Positions 44,088-53,931 of a DNA stretch of 64,000 bases are shown here, piece after piece. How positions within the stretch are numbered: the stretch's first letter is position 1; every line of letters starts with the position of its first letter. Location of the stretch: positions 1,797,493-1,861,492 of the forward strand of contig NZ_LGIQ01000009.1 in NCBI RefSeq assembly GCF_001187725.1. Reading direction: 5' to 3'. Under the pieces are notes generated by a model. It saw nothing but the letters and a program-made list of their open reading frames with translations. It ran no database searches and was not told the origin of the DNA. The stretch comes from Brevibacillus reuszeri (GTDB lineage: Bacteria > Bacillota > Bacilli > Brevibacillales > Brevibacillaceae). Made by a program: the position numbers and the translations under genes.

Positions 44088-45845
44088 ATGAAGGGATTCA
44101 TGAAAAAACACCTGATTGTTCGGATTTTATGTGTGATTATTGCCGTGCTGGTGTTAATTGCTGTCGGTAATATCGCGACACAAGTCATTCAGACCCGGTC
44201 AGCAGTCGAGGACGGAATCAACAGCTATAATATGCGTATTGCTGAGAGCTACGCCGCTGGAATGCAGACAGATCGCTACGCTCAATTTTTGAAAGAGCCA
44301 CAGGAAACGGAGCTGTACTGGTCGCTACGACAAGAGCTGGACGTTTTCCGCACACAAATTGGAGCGCGCTACGTGTATTTTGTGCGATTTGACGAGAGTA
44401 AGGAACCGAGAATCATGATTGATGGCCGTCCGCCGAAGGACCCTGACGCTTCTCCGATCAATGAAGTGACAGACATGCCACCTGCCGCTGTGCAATCTGT
44501 ATTGGCTGGACATAAGGCAAGCTCCCCTATCATCGAAAATCCTGAGTATGGAACCTATTTGTCAGCCTATGTTCCCGTGAAGGATGCGAGTGGAACAGTC
44601 ATGGGCGCACTTGGAATTGATACGGATGCCGCTGTATTTGAGCAGCTTGCAGCCAATGTTATCAAAAAGAGCCTTCCATTTTACGTGATGCTGCTCGTGA
44701 TCACACTCGTGGCTATTGGCGTCATTATTTGGTTTGTCCAGCGGGCATTGCGACCGTTGCGTACGGTTCAAGCAAGTGCAGAGAAGCTGGCTGAAGGTGA
44801 TTTGGCAGAGGCTGGCGTGATTTTGCGTGCTCAACCTGTTCGCTCGGAGGATGAGATTGGCACGGTATACAAAGCGATGCTGCTGATGTCTGAGAATTTG
44901 CATACGCGCGTGCGCGGTTTGGTCGTCAATATGGACAAGACCTCAGATCAGCTGGTTGTATCGTCCAAAGAGTTCGCCACAAATGCAGATCATATGCTGG
45001 TGATGGGGCAGAACATCAATGATACAGTAAAAGTCATTTATGAAGGTGCCAACTCCCAAAAGAAGAGTGCGGATGACAGTGTCGCTGCCATGGAGGAAAT
45101 TGCACAAGGCATATCACGAATCGCAGGCTCTTCGGCTACGGTATCGGATGCGGCTATCCAGGCTGTAGACATCGCGCAAACGGGCGACACAGCGATGAAA
45201 CGAATGAATAAACAAATGCGTGAGATCTCCTCTTCTGCGGCGCATACCTTGAGCATGGCGACTCAGCTGAAGGCGTATTCAGATGAGATTGAAAATGTAC
45301 TCGCATCCATTCGCAGCTTCACTGAACAGACCAAAATTCTCGCGCTGAACGCTTCGATTGAAGCAGCAAGAGCAGGGGAGCATGGTCTGGGCTTTACGGT
45401 GGTCGCCAAGGAGGTCAGCAAGCTGGCAGACGCCTCAGCGATATCTGTGGGGCAGATTACGGCCCTGCTTGAAAACATCGGAACGGAATCGGGAAAAATC
45501 AGCGGGGAAATGGAAGTTGTTACAAAGGAAATCATGGCAGGTGTTGAGCTGTCCCACGAGGCAGAGCAATCCTTCCTGCACGCGGTTAAAGCGTTTCGTC
45601 TGGTCAGTGAGCAAATCTTGGAGGTTTCGGCTACGACTGAGCAGCTCTCTGCAGGCTCTGAAGAGGTTGTCGCTCAGTTTGGCAGTATCGCCCAGGTAGC
45701 AAGCGGTGTTACCGAGCAGACGCAACAGATACGGACCATGACGAGCCAGCAGCTGGATATGATGAAGCAGGTACATGAGGCCTCTGCTGTTTTAAGTGCT
45801 AATACCATTGATATGCGGCTGGCCATCCAGCAAGTAAACGTATAG
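44088..45845 (+). CDS. Methyl-accepting chemotaxis protein
   Basis: A 585-residue chemoreceptor. A first helix (about 10-32) and second helix (about 200-222) enclose a 170-residue extracellular sensor that resembles a Cache-type domain (IGARYVYFVRFDESKEPRIMIDGRP; GALGIDTDA). A HAMP domain follows (about 223-280), then the coiled-coil signalling domain with the hairpin tip QTKILALNASIEAARAGEHG. It starts at ATG 44088 after AAAGGAG. No sigma-D promoter was certain; a GCCGAGAA at 43938 resembles a sigma-D -10 but lacks a good TAAA. The ligand is unknown. Confidence 0.93.
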   Translation: MKGFMKKHLIVRILCVIIAVLVLIAVGNIATQVIQTRSAVEDGINSYNMRIAESYAAGMQTDRYAQFLKEPQETELYWSLRQELDVFRTQIGARYVYFVRFDESKEPRIMIDGRPPKDPDASPINEVTDMPPAAVQSVLAGHKASSPIIENPEYGTYLSAYVPVKDASGTVMGALGIDTDAAVFEQLAANVIKKSLPFYVMLLVITLVAIGVIIWFVQRALRPLRTVQASAEKLAEGDLAEAGVILRAQPVRSEDEIGTVYKAMLLMSENLHTRVRGLVVNMDKTSDQLVVSSKEFATNADHMLVMGQNINDTVKVIYEGANSQKKSADDSVAAMEEIAQGISRIAGSSATVSDAAIQAVDIAQTGDTAMKRMNKQMREISSSAAHTLSMATQLKAYSDEIENVLASIRSFTEQTKILALNASIEAARAGEHGLGFTVVAKEVSKLADASAISVGQITALLENIGTESGKISGEMEVVTKEIMAGVELSHEAEQSFLHAVKAFRLVSEQILEVSATTEQLSAGSEEVVAQFGSIAQVASGVTEQTQQIRTMTSQQLDMMKQVHEASAVLSANTIDMRLAIQQVNV

Positions 45846-45867
45846 GGCAGCAGCTCCATTTCTCACA

Positions 45868-45908
45868 AGAAGCCAGACTCTTTTCCAAAAAGGGTACTGG
45901 CTTTTTTG
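45868..45908 (+). terminator. Terminator after the chemoreceptor gene
   Basis: Stem AAGCCAGACTCTTTT / AAAAAGGGTACTGGCTT with a tight loop and T-run. Confidence 0.78.
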
Positions 45909-46075
45909 ATCTGTCTGTGCAAAATGCTTCGCAGCTTCCCATGCTTTTCGTGATTACCTATGAATTCTCGTCATATGATTTAGTAGGAAGGTTTTTCCAA
46001 ATGGCTTGTTGAATTGAAAACGAACTACCCAAATGATGCGACGATCTTTCTATCTAATCAATGGCAGGTGATAGG

Positions 46076-48760
46076 ATGAAACGTTTGGATCTCGTTTTCC
46101 AAAAATTAGTAGAGGTTGGTTTGGATAAAAAGGTAAGTGCAGGAGAGCTGGCAGAGCTGCTGGACCTCAGCCGGGCGAACGTCAGCAGCGATCTGAACCG
46201 TTTATGGAAGGAAGGCAAGGTCGAGAAGGAAGAAGGACGGCCGACGCTTTTTTACGCAAAAGAAGCCAAAAACTCCTTGGTGCTGGAGCAAACGAGTCTG
46301 GACAGGCTGACCAAAACAAACAAGAGCCTTTTGACACCGGTCGAGCAGGCCAAGGCAGCGGTTCTGTATCCTCCGCGAGGCATGCACTGCCTGATTTTGG
46401 GGGAGACAGGCGTAGGGAAGTCGGGATTTGCCGTCCTGATCCATGAGTTCGCGGTAGATATCGGACGCTTGGACAAAAATGCGCCATTCGTTGTGTTTAA
46501 TTGCGCGGATTACGCGAACAACCCTCAATTATTGATCAGTCAGCTGTTCGGTGTGAAAAAAGGAGCCTATACCGGAGCGGAAAATGATCGAAAGGGACTC
46601 GTGGAAAAAGCGGATGGCGGTATTCTGTTTCTCGATGAGGTCCACCGGCTTCCTGCAGAGGGGCAGGAGATTTTTTTCACCTTCATGGACAAGGGGACGT
46701 TCCGGCGTGTTGGCGAAACGGAGATCGAGAGAACGGCACAAGTACAAATCATTTCGGCGACGACAGAAAATCCCGAATCGAGTCTGCTTAAGACGTTTAT
46801 TAGACGGATTCCGATGATTATCAGGCTTCCCTCGCTGAGGGAATGGCGCGTGGAAGAAAGATTTGGGCTGGTCATCAAGCTTTTTCGGGAAGAGGCGTTC
46901 CGGCTAGGACGGGAAATTACGATTTCAGCCAGTGCCATTCAAGCGTTCTTGTCCTATCATTGCCCCAATAATATCGGTCAGTTAAAAACGGATATTCAGC
47001 TGACGTGTGCCAGTGCGTATGCAGAATTCATTTCCATGAAGAAAAAACAGCTACATGTAACTGTTCAAGATATGCCCCATCATGTGAAGCAGGGTCTGCT
47101 GTTGGCAAAAGAACAAAAATCTGCTCTGGACGAATTGATCGGATCGAACAACGAATGCTTTGTGGTCCTGCCGACAGAGGAAGGGCTGATGGTCGGCAGA
47201 GAGCCAGAAGTGACGTCAAATAGCGTCTATGAAAAGATTGAGCAAAAAATTTACGAATTACAAAACCAGGGAATCAGCGAAGAAGAGCTGGAGTTTGATA
47301 TTGAAAATTACTTTACCCCGTTCATTAAAGGCGTCCATCAACGGATTAACAAGGATGATATGGCACGGATTATTGACCCGATTATCATTCATTTGGTAGA
47401 AGAGATCGTGGAGTATGCGGAAGCGAAATTGGGGAAGATTTTGAGCCAAAAAGTGATCTTTGGCCTGGCGCTGCACATTCAAACCTCAAAGGAGAGGCTG
47501 GCACAGGGAAAGCAGATCGTAAATCCGCATATCAATGGCGTACGGCTCAAGTACAAAAAGGAATTTGCTGTGGCACTCGAATGCGTTCGGATGATCGAGG
47601 AAGCGATCCTTATGGATTTACCGATTGCGGAAGCGGGTTACCTCACCATGTTTTTTGTGCTGGATGACGAGAGTATGCAGGAGGAGCGGGAAACAATTGG
47701 CGTCCTGGTTATTACACACGGCAGTGGCGGAGCGACGGCGATGGTCGATGTGACAAATCGACTGCTGGTTACGGATTATGCCAAAGCGCTTGATTTGCCG
47801 CTTGAGGTAGATTCCATGACTGTGCTGGAGCAAGCAGTGAAGGTTGCCAGGAAGATTAGTGGAACGGCAGGTTTGCTTCTACTGGTTGATATGGGGTCCC
47901 TGCTCGGCTTTGGCGAGTTGATCGAGAAAGAGCTGGGCATCCCCGTGAGAGTTATTCCGATGGTGAGTACCCCGCATGTGATTGAGGCGACGCGAAAGGC
48001 GATGCTTGGTGCTCCCCTGGAGGATGTGTATCGCGATGTAGTGAGTATGTCTATCTTTCAACAGCAGCGGGATGAGCCTCCAAAGGAAATAGCGTGTTCC
48101 GTGGCACCGAAAATGGCGATTGTAGCGGCTTGCCTGACGGGAGAGGGGAGCGCACTTTTTTTGAAGAAGCTGCTGGAATCCCGTTTGCGCTATGATGAAC
48201 AGCTTCTTGAGTTTGTTCCTTTGCAGCTCATTGACAAAGCACAGGCACGCAAGCAGTTGAAAGTGATGAAGACAGAGCGGGAAGTGCTTTGTGTGGTGAG
48301 CAACTATTTGCTGGATAAGGACCTGCGCTGCTACGGCATGGATGACGTGTTGAACGGAGAAGCCCTGCACGATATTCAGCAGACCATCGATTTGGAAGAG
48401 GCTTATGTGAAGATGGAGGATACGCTGAAGGAGCACTTGAGCCAGGTAGAGGGAAAAGAGGTTCTTCGCGATGTCAGGACATGTGTCAGCCGCATGGAGG
48501 AGCGCTTGAACATGACACTGATATTCGATACAAGAATTGGCACATACCTGCATATTTGCTGCCTCGTAGATCGGTTGAAAACAAATGCCCACATGGTTAC
48601 GTATCAGGACAAAGAGTCTTTTCTTAAGGAAAACCGCCTGCTTTACAGTATGCTCCGCCATGAGCTGCAGCCGCTCCAAGACAAGTACGCAATATCCATC
48701 ACGGACGACGATGTGTGCTTTATCATGAATTTCTTTCTACACAATAAAACACTAGCGTAA
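46076..48760 (+). CDS. LevR-type sigma-54-dependent activator with PRD and PTS EIIA domains
   Basis: An 894-residue transcription activator. Order: N-terminal winged helix (about 1-65, ELAELLDLSRANVSSDLNRLW); AAA+ sigma-54 interaction domain (about 90-330) with Walker A GETGVGKS, GAYTGAE (the GAFTGA loop, Phe to Tyr) and GGILFLDEV; first PRD (about 390-500); mannose-type EIIA domain (about 540-670, GVLVITHGSGGATAM with the phosphorylatable His); and a C-terminal PRD (about 780-890). It senses sugar through PTS phosphorylation by EIIB and HPr. I start at ATG 46076 behind AGGTGA. A consensus -24/-12 promoter lies just downstream before the PTS operon, its obvious target. Confidence 0.93.
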   Translation: MKRLDLVFQKLVEVGLDKKVSAGELAELLDLSRANVSSDLNRLWKEGKVEKEEGRPTLFYAKEAKNSLVLEQTSLDRLTKTNKSLLTPVEQAKAAVLYPPRGMHCLILGETGVGKSGFAVLIHEFAVDIGRLDKNAPFVVFNCADYANNPQLLISQLFGVKKGAYTGAENDRKGLVEKADGGILFLDEVHRLPAEGQEIFFTFMDKGTFRRVGETEIERTAQVQIISATTENPESSLLKTFIRRIPMIIRLPSLREWRVEERFGLVIKLFREEAFRLGREITISASAIQAFLSYHCPNNIGQLKTDIQLTCASAYAEFISMKKKQLHVTVQDMPHHVKQGLLLAKEQKSALDELIGSNNECFVVLPTEEGLMVGREPEVTSNSVYEKIEQKIYELQNQGISEEELEFDIENYFTPFIKGVHQRINKDDMARIIDPIIIHLVEEIVEYAEAKLGKILSQKVIFGLALHIQTSKERLAQGKQIVNPHINGVRLKYKKEFAVALECVRMIEEAILMDLPIAEAGYLTMFFVLDDESMQEERETIGVLVITHGSGGATAMVDVTNRLLVTDYAKALDLPLEVDSMTVLEQAVKVARKISGTAGLLLLVDMGSLLGFGELIEKELGIPVRVIPMVSTPHVIEATRKAMLGAPLEDVYRDVVSMSIFQQQRDEPPKEIACSVAPKMAIVAACLTGEGSALFLKKLLESRLRYDEQLLEFVPLQLIDKAQARKQLKVMKTEREVLCVVSNYLLDKDLRCYGMDDVLNGEALHDIQQTIDLEEAYVKMEDTLKEHLSQVEGKEVLRDVRTCVSRMEERLNMTLIFDTRIGTYLHICCLVDRLKTNAHMVTYQDKESFLKENRLLYSMLRHELQPLQDKYAISITDDDVCFIMNFFLHNKTLA

Positions 48761-48777
48761 ATAGTGTTTTATTTTTT
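48746..48777 (+). terminator. Terminator overlapping the end of the LevR-type gene
   Basis: Stem AAAACACTA / TAGTGTTTT with a 7-base loop, then ATTTTTT; the left arm lies in the last codons of the coding region. Confidence 0.8.
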
Positions 48778-48908
48778 GGAAAACGGAATGTGAGCGCAAT
48801 ACACTGGCGGATTGTCAGCGAAACACTAAAGCAGAGCTATTGTATACCTGAACAGAAAACCGCGGCGTAATGCACTTTGTTTTGAAAGCGCATACAAAAT
48901 GGGTGTTT

Positions 48909-48924
48909 TGGCACGCCGCTTGCT
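48909..48924 (+). promoter_or_regulatory. Sigma-54 (-24/-12) promoter of the PTS operon
   Basis: TGGCAC, five bases, TTGCT: an exact match to the RpoN consensus, with GG and GC the required 10 bases apart. It lies 42 bases ahead of the IIB gene. The region 48790-48900 contains related A/T-rich half sites (TTGTATAC at about 48840, CATACAAAA at about 48891) that could bind the LevR-type activator; this is tentative. Confidence 0.85.
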
Positions 48925-48965
48925 ATATCTATACGGCATCAAGCGTGTGAAAGGGGGGAGATGGA

Positions 48966-49268
48966 TTGAACATTTTGCTTTGCTGCGCTGCAGGGATGTC
49001 CACCAGTCTGCTGGTTCAGAAAATGGAGCAGGCTGCAAAAGACAAAGGAATTGCCGCACGGATCTGGGCCGTTTCCGCAGATGAAGTAAAGAAGAACATT
49101 GATCAGGCTGATGTGCTGCTGATAGGTCCCCAGGTTCGTTACAAGCTAGCAGAAATGAAAAAGGAAGGGGATGCAAGAGGGATTCCCGTCGATGTAATCA
49201 GTACGATCGATTACGGAACGCTGAATGGAAAAAATGTACTGGAGTTTGCTCTGCGGTTAAAAAAGTAG
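48966..49268 (+). CDS. PTS lactose/cellobiose-type EIIB subunit
   Basis: A 100-residue cytosolic phosphotransfer protein. The active cysteine is Cys7 in the C-A-A-G-M-S-T-S loop. LLIGPQVRYKLAEM and STIDYGTLNG are family-typical. It starts at TTG behind GGGGGAG. It passes phosphate from EIIA to sugar bound by EIIC. As the first gene of the seven-gene operon it resembles ChbB/LicB/CelA. Confidence 0.92.
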   Translation: MNILLCCAAGMSTSLLVQKMEQAAKDKGIAARIWAVSADEVKKNIDQADVLLIGPQVRYKLAEMKKEGDARGIPVDVISTIDYGTLNGKNVLEFALRLKK

Positions 49269-49280
49269 AGGAGGGTGCGT

Positions 49281-50633
49281 ATGGCGGGATTTATTTCATT
49301 CCTGGAAAACCGCGTCATGCCAGTAGCCGGTCGAATTGCTGAGCAAAAGCATTTGCAGGCGATTCGTGACGGGATCATTTTAACCATGCCTTTGTTAATT
49401 ATCGGCTCATTGTTCCTCATCATTGGCTTTATACCCATACCTGGTTATAACGAATTCATGAGCGGGATTTTTGGTGATAAATGGTTAACGAAGCTATTGT
49501 ATCCCGTAAATGCTACCTTTGACATCATGGCGTTAATCGTCAGTTTTGGCGTCGCCTACAGGCTAGCAGAAAAATACAAGGTAGACCCGTTATCGGCAGG
49601 AGCTATTTCTGTTGCGTCCTTCCTGCTGGCTACACCCTATAAAACCATGTTTACACCAGAGGGTGCCAGTGCAGCAGTAGAAGTAGGCGGCGTGATTCCG
49701 GTCACGCTGATGGGTAGCCAAGGGCTCTTTGTCGCGATGCTGCTGGCTGTATTGTCGACAGAGATTTACCGTAAGATCATTCAGAAGAAGATTGTGATCA
49801 CCATGCCAGATGGTGTCCCCCCCGCTGTTTCCCGCTCGTTTGTTGCTTTGATTCCTGCATCAATTGTACTGATCGTCGTTTGGCTTCTCCGCATTGTGAT
49901 TGAAAACACCACCTTTGAAAGCATCCACAACATTGTTAAAGATCTGCTTGTAGGACCACTGAATGCCCTTGGCAGCAGTATGATTGGCGCGATTGTCTGC
50001 GTGCTGCTGGTTCAATTGCTATGGTCGCTGGGACTGCACGGAGCGGCGATTGTTGGCGGTGTCATGAGCCCCATTTGGCTGTCGCTCATGGACCAAAACA
50101 GGGCGGCCTTCCAGGCAAATCCGAATGCAGAGCTGCCAAACGTTGTCACTACGCAGTTTTTTGACCTGTGGATTTATGCCGGGGGCTCAGGGGCAACACT
50201 TGCTCTCGTCATCCTGATGCTGCTTAGGGCGCGCAGTGAGCAAATGAAAAACATTGGCAGACTCTCGATTGGTCCCGGTTTGTTTAACATTAACGAGCCT
50301 GTGACATTCGGTATGCCGATCGTGATGAACCCGCTTTTGATCATTCCGTTTATTTTGGCCCCGGTCGTGCTGGTCATTATCAGCTATTTGGCGATGTCCT
50401 TCGGGTGGGTGGCAAAACCTAGCGGGGTCGCGGTTCCTTGGACCACACCGTTAATTATTAGTGGTTATTTGGCGACGGGCGGGAAAATTTCAGGTAGCAT
50501 CCTCCAACTTGTAAACCTAATCGTGTCCCTGTTGATCTACTATCCATTCTTCCGTCTGTGGGACAAACAAAAGCTAAACGAAGAACAAGCCAGCAATTCG
50601 CCAGCAGGTACAGATAAAGCCGTATCGATGTAA
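49281..50633 (+). CDS. PTS cellobiose/chitobiose-type EIIC permease
   Basis: A 450-residue membrane subunit with about ten helices. Typical features are the N-terminal amphipathic stretch FISFLENRVMPVAGRIAEQKHLQAIRDG, the central LLWSLGLHGAAIVGGVMSPIW with the catalytic His region, and PGLFNINEPVTFGMPIVMNP containing the N-x-E-P substrate-binding motif. Start at ATG 49281 behind AGAGGAGGG. It imports and phosphorylates a beta-linked disaccharide, and the neighbours favour N,N'-diacetylchitobiose. Confidence 0.93.
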   Translation: MAGFISFLENRVMPVAGRIAEQKHLQAIRDGIILTMPLLIIGSLFLIIGFIPIPGYNEFMSGIFGDKWLTKLLYPVNATFDIMALIVSFGVAYRLAEKYKVDPLSAGAISVASFLLATPYKTMFTPEGASAAVEVGGVIPVTLMGSQGLFVAMLLAVLSTEIYRKIIQKKIVITMPDGVPPAVSRSFVALIPASIVLIVVWLLRIVIENTTFESIHNIVKDLLVGPLNALGSSMIGAIVCVLLVQLLWSLGLHGAAIVGGVMSPIWLSLMDQNRAAFQANPNAELPNVVTTQFFDLWIYAGGSGATLALVILMLLRARSEQMKNIGRLSIGPGLFNINEPVTFGMPIVMNPLLIIPFILAPVVLVIISYLAMSFGWVAKPSGVAVPWTTPLIISGYLATGGKISGSILQLVNLIVSLLIYYPFFRLWDKQKLNEEQASNSPAGTDKAVSM

Positions 50634-50658
50634 AAAGGGGTAGGAGATGGGGCTGTTT

Positions 50659-51411
50659 ATGAAACTGATTGTGAATGCAGACGATTTTGGTTATTCCAAA
50701 GGGGTGAACCTCGGGATTATTGAGGCGCATCGCGAAGGAATCGTCACGTCTGCCACTATGATGGTCAATATGGGCGGATTTGCGCATGCTGTAGAGCTGG
50801 CAAAAGAGAATCCGAAGCTTGGCGTAGGCATTCATCTGGTGCTCGACTGCGGCTTCCCGGTGAGCCAGGATGTGCCATCGTTAACCGACGAGCAGGGGCG
50901 TTTTCGGCGAGGGCAGGAGTATTTATCCTCGGCAAGTAGTGATGAGCTCCAGCGTGAATTGACAGCACAGCTTGAGACTTTCCTGGGGGCAGGGCTCAAG
51001 CTGACCCATATTGACAGTCACCATCACGTTCACGCGCATAAAGCCGTTTTGCCTATCGTGCTTCAATTGGCAGAGGAGTATCGACTGCCTGTACGTAGTC
51101 CGTGGACGCTCAATCCGGGAGAACAGGCAGACTGGCCGCAAATCAGGACAACAGAGGGCTTTTCCCATCGCTTTTACGGTGATGATTTGAGTGTAGATAC
51201 GCTGATGAGCATTTTGAAAGAGATTGAAAAGGCCGGATATTTGACGACAGAAATCATGACTCATCCTGCATTTCTCGATGAGGAAGTGCTGACAGGCAGC
51301 TCCTATAACCATCAGCGTACCAGAGAGCTGAAGATTTTGACTGCGCCACAGATAAAAGAATATGTCCAGAAACAGGGGATACAGCTGGTGAATTTCAACC
51401 AACTCGGATAG
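50659..51411 (+). CDS. ChbG/YdjC-type carbohydrate deacetylase
   Basis: A 250-residue polysaccharide-deacetylase-like enzyme. The metal-binding start NADDFGYSKGVNLGI and the HIDSHHHVHAH motif are intact. In E. coli ChbG removes an acetyl group from chitobiose-6-phosphate so that the phospho-glucosidase can act and the inducer can form. Two starts are possible: ATG 50647 and ATG 50659; the shorter matches the family start MKLIVNADDFG. Its presence between EIIC and EIIA genes is the best evidence that the operon handles chitin disaccharides. Confidence 0.88.
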   Translation: MKLIVNADDFGYSKGVNLGIIEAHREGIVTSATMMVNMGGFAHAVELAKENPKLGVGIHLVLDCGFPVSQDVPSLTDEQGRFRRGQEYLSSASSDELQRELTAQLETFLGAGLKLTHIDSHHHVHAHKAVLPIVLQLAEEYRLPVRSPWTLNPGEQADWPQIRTTEGFSHRFYGDDLSVDTLMSILKEIEKAGYLTTEIMTHPAFLDEEVLTGSSYNHQRTRELKILTAPQIKEYVQKQGIQLVNFNQLG

Positions 51412-51423
51412 GTGGAGATCTAT

Positions 51424-51750
51424 TTGGACCAGACAGACGTAATTTTTCAATTGATTCTGCACGGAGGCAATGCCAGAAGTCTGGCAATGGAGGCAATTGC
51501 CCAAGCGAAAAGCAAAGATTTGCAAGGCGCGCAAGATGCTTTAAACCGTGCAGGAGAGGAGCTGAGCCTCGCCCACCAAAACCAGACGGCTTTGATCCAA
51601 AAAGAAGTATCTGGTGAAAAGACAGAGATCAGCATGCTGTTAATCCATGCGCAGGATCATTTGATGAATGCCATGACTATTAAGGATTTGGCCACAGAGT
51701 TTGTAGAGCTGTACGGTCATATCCATGCAGGCAAGGAGGCTGGAGTGTGA
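51424..51750 (+). CDS. PTS lactose/cellobiose-type EIIA subunit
   Basis: A 108-residue helical-bundle protein (trimer in the family) that takes phosphate from HPr. The active histidine is His75 in LLIHAQDHLM; GGNARSLAMEAI is the family start. I prefer TTG 51424, six bases after GGTGGAG, over GTG 51412, which directly abuts the previous stop codon. It overlaps the GH4 gene by four bases. Confidence 0.9.
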   Translation: MDQTDVIFQLILHGGNARSLAMEAIAQAKSKDLQGAQDALNRAGEELSLAHQNQTALIQKEVSGEKTEISMLLIHAQDHLMNAMTIKDLATEFVELYGHIHAGKEAGV

Positions 51751-53069
51751 GCGGAATCAAAATCGTCACAATAGGTGGGGGGTCTAGCTATACGCCAGAG
51801 CTGGTAGAGGGCTTTATTAAGCGCTATGACGAGCTTCCTGTACGCGAGCTATGGCTGGTGGATATCCCTGAAGGTGAGAAAAAGCTGCAGATCGTAGGAG
51901 CTTTGGCCAAGCGAATGGTGGAAAAAGCGGGTGTGCCCATGGAGGTTCATCTGACGCTCGATCGGCGTAAAGCGCTGGAGGGTGCCGATTTCGTTACGAC
52001 ACAGATGCGTGTCGGTTTGCTGGACGCACGGATCAAGGATGAAACGATCCCTCTGAAGTACGACGTGATCGGTCAGGAAACGAACGGTCCAGGCGGCTTG
52101 TTTAAAGGACTGCGCACCATTCCGGTGATTCTGGACATTTGCCGCGACATGGAAGAGTTGTGCCCGGATGCGTGGCTGATTAATTTTACCAATCCCGCAG
52201 GCATGGTGACAGAAGCAGTACTGCGCTATACCACCAGGAAGAAGGTAATCGGACTGTGTAATGTTCCGATTGGCATGCAAATGGGTGTGGCAACGATCCT
52301 AGGTGTCGATCAATCACGAGTCCATATTGATTTTGCTGGCTTGAATCACATGGTATTTGGTCTTGCTGTTTATGTGGACGGGGAAAATGTCATTTCCCAG
52401 GTGATCGACAAGCTGACAGGCGAGCAGTCCGGCATCACCATGCAAAACATTCTGGATCTGGGATGGGACCCCGATTTTATCAAGGCCCTAGGGCTTTTGC
52501 CATGCCCCTACCATCGGTACTATTATCAGACCAGTGCGATGCTGGCGCATGAACAGGAAGAGGCGAAGAAGAACGGTACGCGCGCCGAAGTGGTGAAGCA
52601 GGTGGAAGCGGAGCTGTTCAAGCTTTATGAAGATCCGGACCTGAATATCAAGCCGCCTCAGCTGGAGAAGCGCGGAGGTGCGTTTTACAGCGAGGCTGCC
52701 TGCAACTTGATTCACTCCATATACAACGACAAGCGCGACATCCAGCCTGTAAACGTGCGAAACAACGGAGCAATCGCGAGCATTCCGGACGATTCGGCAG
52801 TTGAAGTCAATTGCGTCATCACACGAGAAGGCCCGATTCCACTGTCTGTCGGTGATCTGCCCGTATCTGTACGTGGGCTGGTCCAGCAAATCAAGTCATT
52901 CGAGCGTGTGGCAGCTGAGGCAGCTGTGACGGGGGATTATCATAAGGCGCTGCTGGCAATGAACATCAATCCGTTAGTACACTCTGATGTTGTTGCCAAG
53001 AAAATTCTTGATGAAATGCTGGAGGCCCATAAGGATTACCTCCCGCAGTTTTTCAAACCGGTATCATGA
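51747..53069 (+). CDS. GH4 family 6-phospho-beta-glucosidase
   Basis: A 440-residue NAD+ and Mn2+-dependent glycosidase of family 4, as in LicH/CelF/ChbF. The nucleotide-binding start TIGGGSSYTPELVEGF, NFTNPAGMVTEAV, the metal-ligand Cys in GLCNVPIGMQ and the His in AGLNHMVFGL are present. It cleaves the phosphorylated disaccharide after import. It starts at GTG 51747, overlapping the EIIA gene, and overlaps the HAD gene by four bases. Confidence 0.93.
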   Translation: MSGIKIVTIGGGSSYTPELVEGFIKRYDELPVRELWLVDIPEGEKKLQIVGALAKRMVEKAGVPMEVHLTLDRRKALEGADFVTTQMRVGLLDARIKDETIPLKYDVIGQETNGPGGLFKGLRTIPVILDICRDMEELCPDAWLINFTNPAGMVTEAVLRYTTRKKVIGLCNVPIGMQMGVATILGVDQSRVHIDFAGLNHMVFGLAVYVDGENVISQVIDKLTGEQSGITMQNILDLGWDPDFIKALGLLPCPYHRYYYQTSAMLAHEQEEAKKNGTRAEVVKQVEAELFKLYEDPDLNIKPPQLEKRGGAFYSEAACNLIHSIYNDKRDIQPVNVRNNGAIASIPDDSAVEVNCVITREGPIPLSVGDLPVSVRGLVQQIKSFERVAAEAAVTGDYHKALLAMNINPLVHSDVVAKKILDEMLEAHKDYLPQFFKPVS

Positions 53070-53911
53070 ACTATAAGCTGCTTGCACTCGATGTGGACGG
53101 GACGATCTTGATGTCCAACCATACGTTGTCCAAGGTGACACTGCAAGCGATCACAGAGCTTACGACAAGAGGGATATACGTCACGCTTGCGACAGGAAGG
53201 GCCTATCCTTCGGCAAAGACGATGGCAAAACAGTTTCAGATTCGTGTACCGCTCATCTCCCATGACGGAGCGTATGTGGCTGATCCACTTACAGACGAGG
53301 TATTGTTCGTGAAACGCATTCCGACCGAGGTCGTCACCAGGATTACGGAGATACTCGTCGAGTATGGATTGGACGTCATGCTGTTGCATGAATCTTACGC
53401 CGTGACGAATAGAAGCTGGAAGTGGAGAGACCTGTTTCCACTATTGAATCCATCGACGCTGCGCCAGCTGTGGAAAAATCTATACCCCCTCAAAATTATG
53501 GCATCCTGCCGGGTGGCAGAGTACGTACGTGAAAAGAATGTGAGTGTCCCAAAAATATTCGTGATGGGAGAGCCAGAGCGTTTAGCTGCTGCCAGAAGAG
53601 AGTTGGCAAAGGCTAAATTCAAGGAGATCAGAGTAACCGCGTCTGGAGATCGCAATTTGGAAATTTTGCCAGAGGGCATCTCCAAGGCGACTGGCCTTGC
53701 TGTACTCGGCGAGAAGCTGGACATCATACCAGAGCAAATGGTAGCAGTAGGCGACAATTACAATGACGTGGAAATGCTCCAATTTGCGGGAATGGGAGTA
53801 GCCATGGGAAACGCACCTGATGCGGTCAAAAAACTGGCGCGTCAAGTAACCGATACGAACGATCAGCACGGAGTTGCTGCTGTTATCCAAAGGTTTTTCC
53901 ATCAGGGTTAA
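53066..53911 (+). CDS. Cof-type HAD-superfamily phosphatase
   Basis: A 281-residue HAD hydrolase of the Cof/YidA type. Motif I LALDVDGTI (Asp nucleophile), motif II (TGRAYPS) and motif IV VGDNYNDVEML are intact, with the C2B cap between. The start overlaps the GH4 stop (ATGA). Such enzymes dephosphorylate sugar phosphates. Here it may relieve accumulation of phosphorylated sugars from the PTS, which is inference. Confidence 0.88.
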   Translation: MNYKLLALDVDGTILMSNHTLSKVTLQAITELTTRGIYVTLATGRAYPSAKTMAKQFQIRVPLISHDGAYVADPLTDEVLFVKRIPTEVVTRITEILVEYGLDVMLLHESYAVTNRSWKWRDLFPLLNPSTLRQLWKNLYPLKIMASCRVAEYVREKNVSVPKIFVMGEPERLAAARRELAKAKFKEIRVTASGDRNLEILPEGISKATGLAVLGEKLDIIPEQMVAVGDNYNDVEMLQFAGMGVAMGNAPDAVKKLARQVTDTNDQHGVAAVIQRFFHQG

Positions 53912-53931
53912 AACAGGAAGGGAGGAGTGAA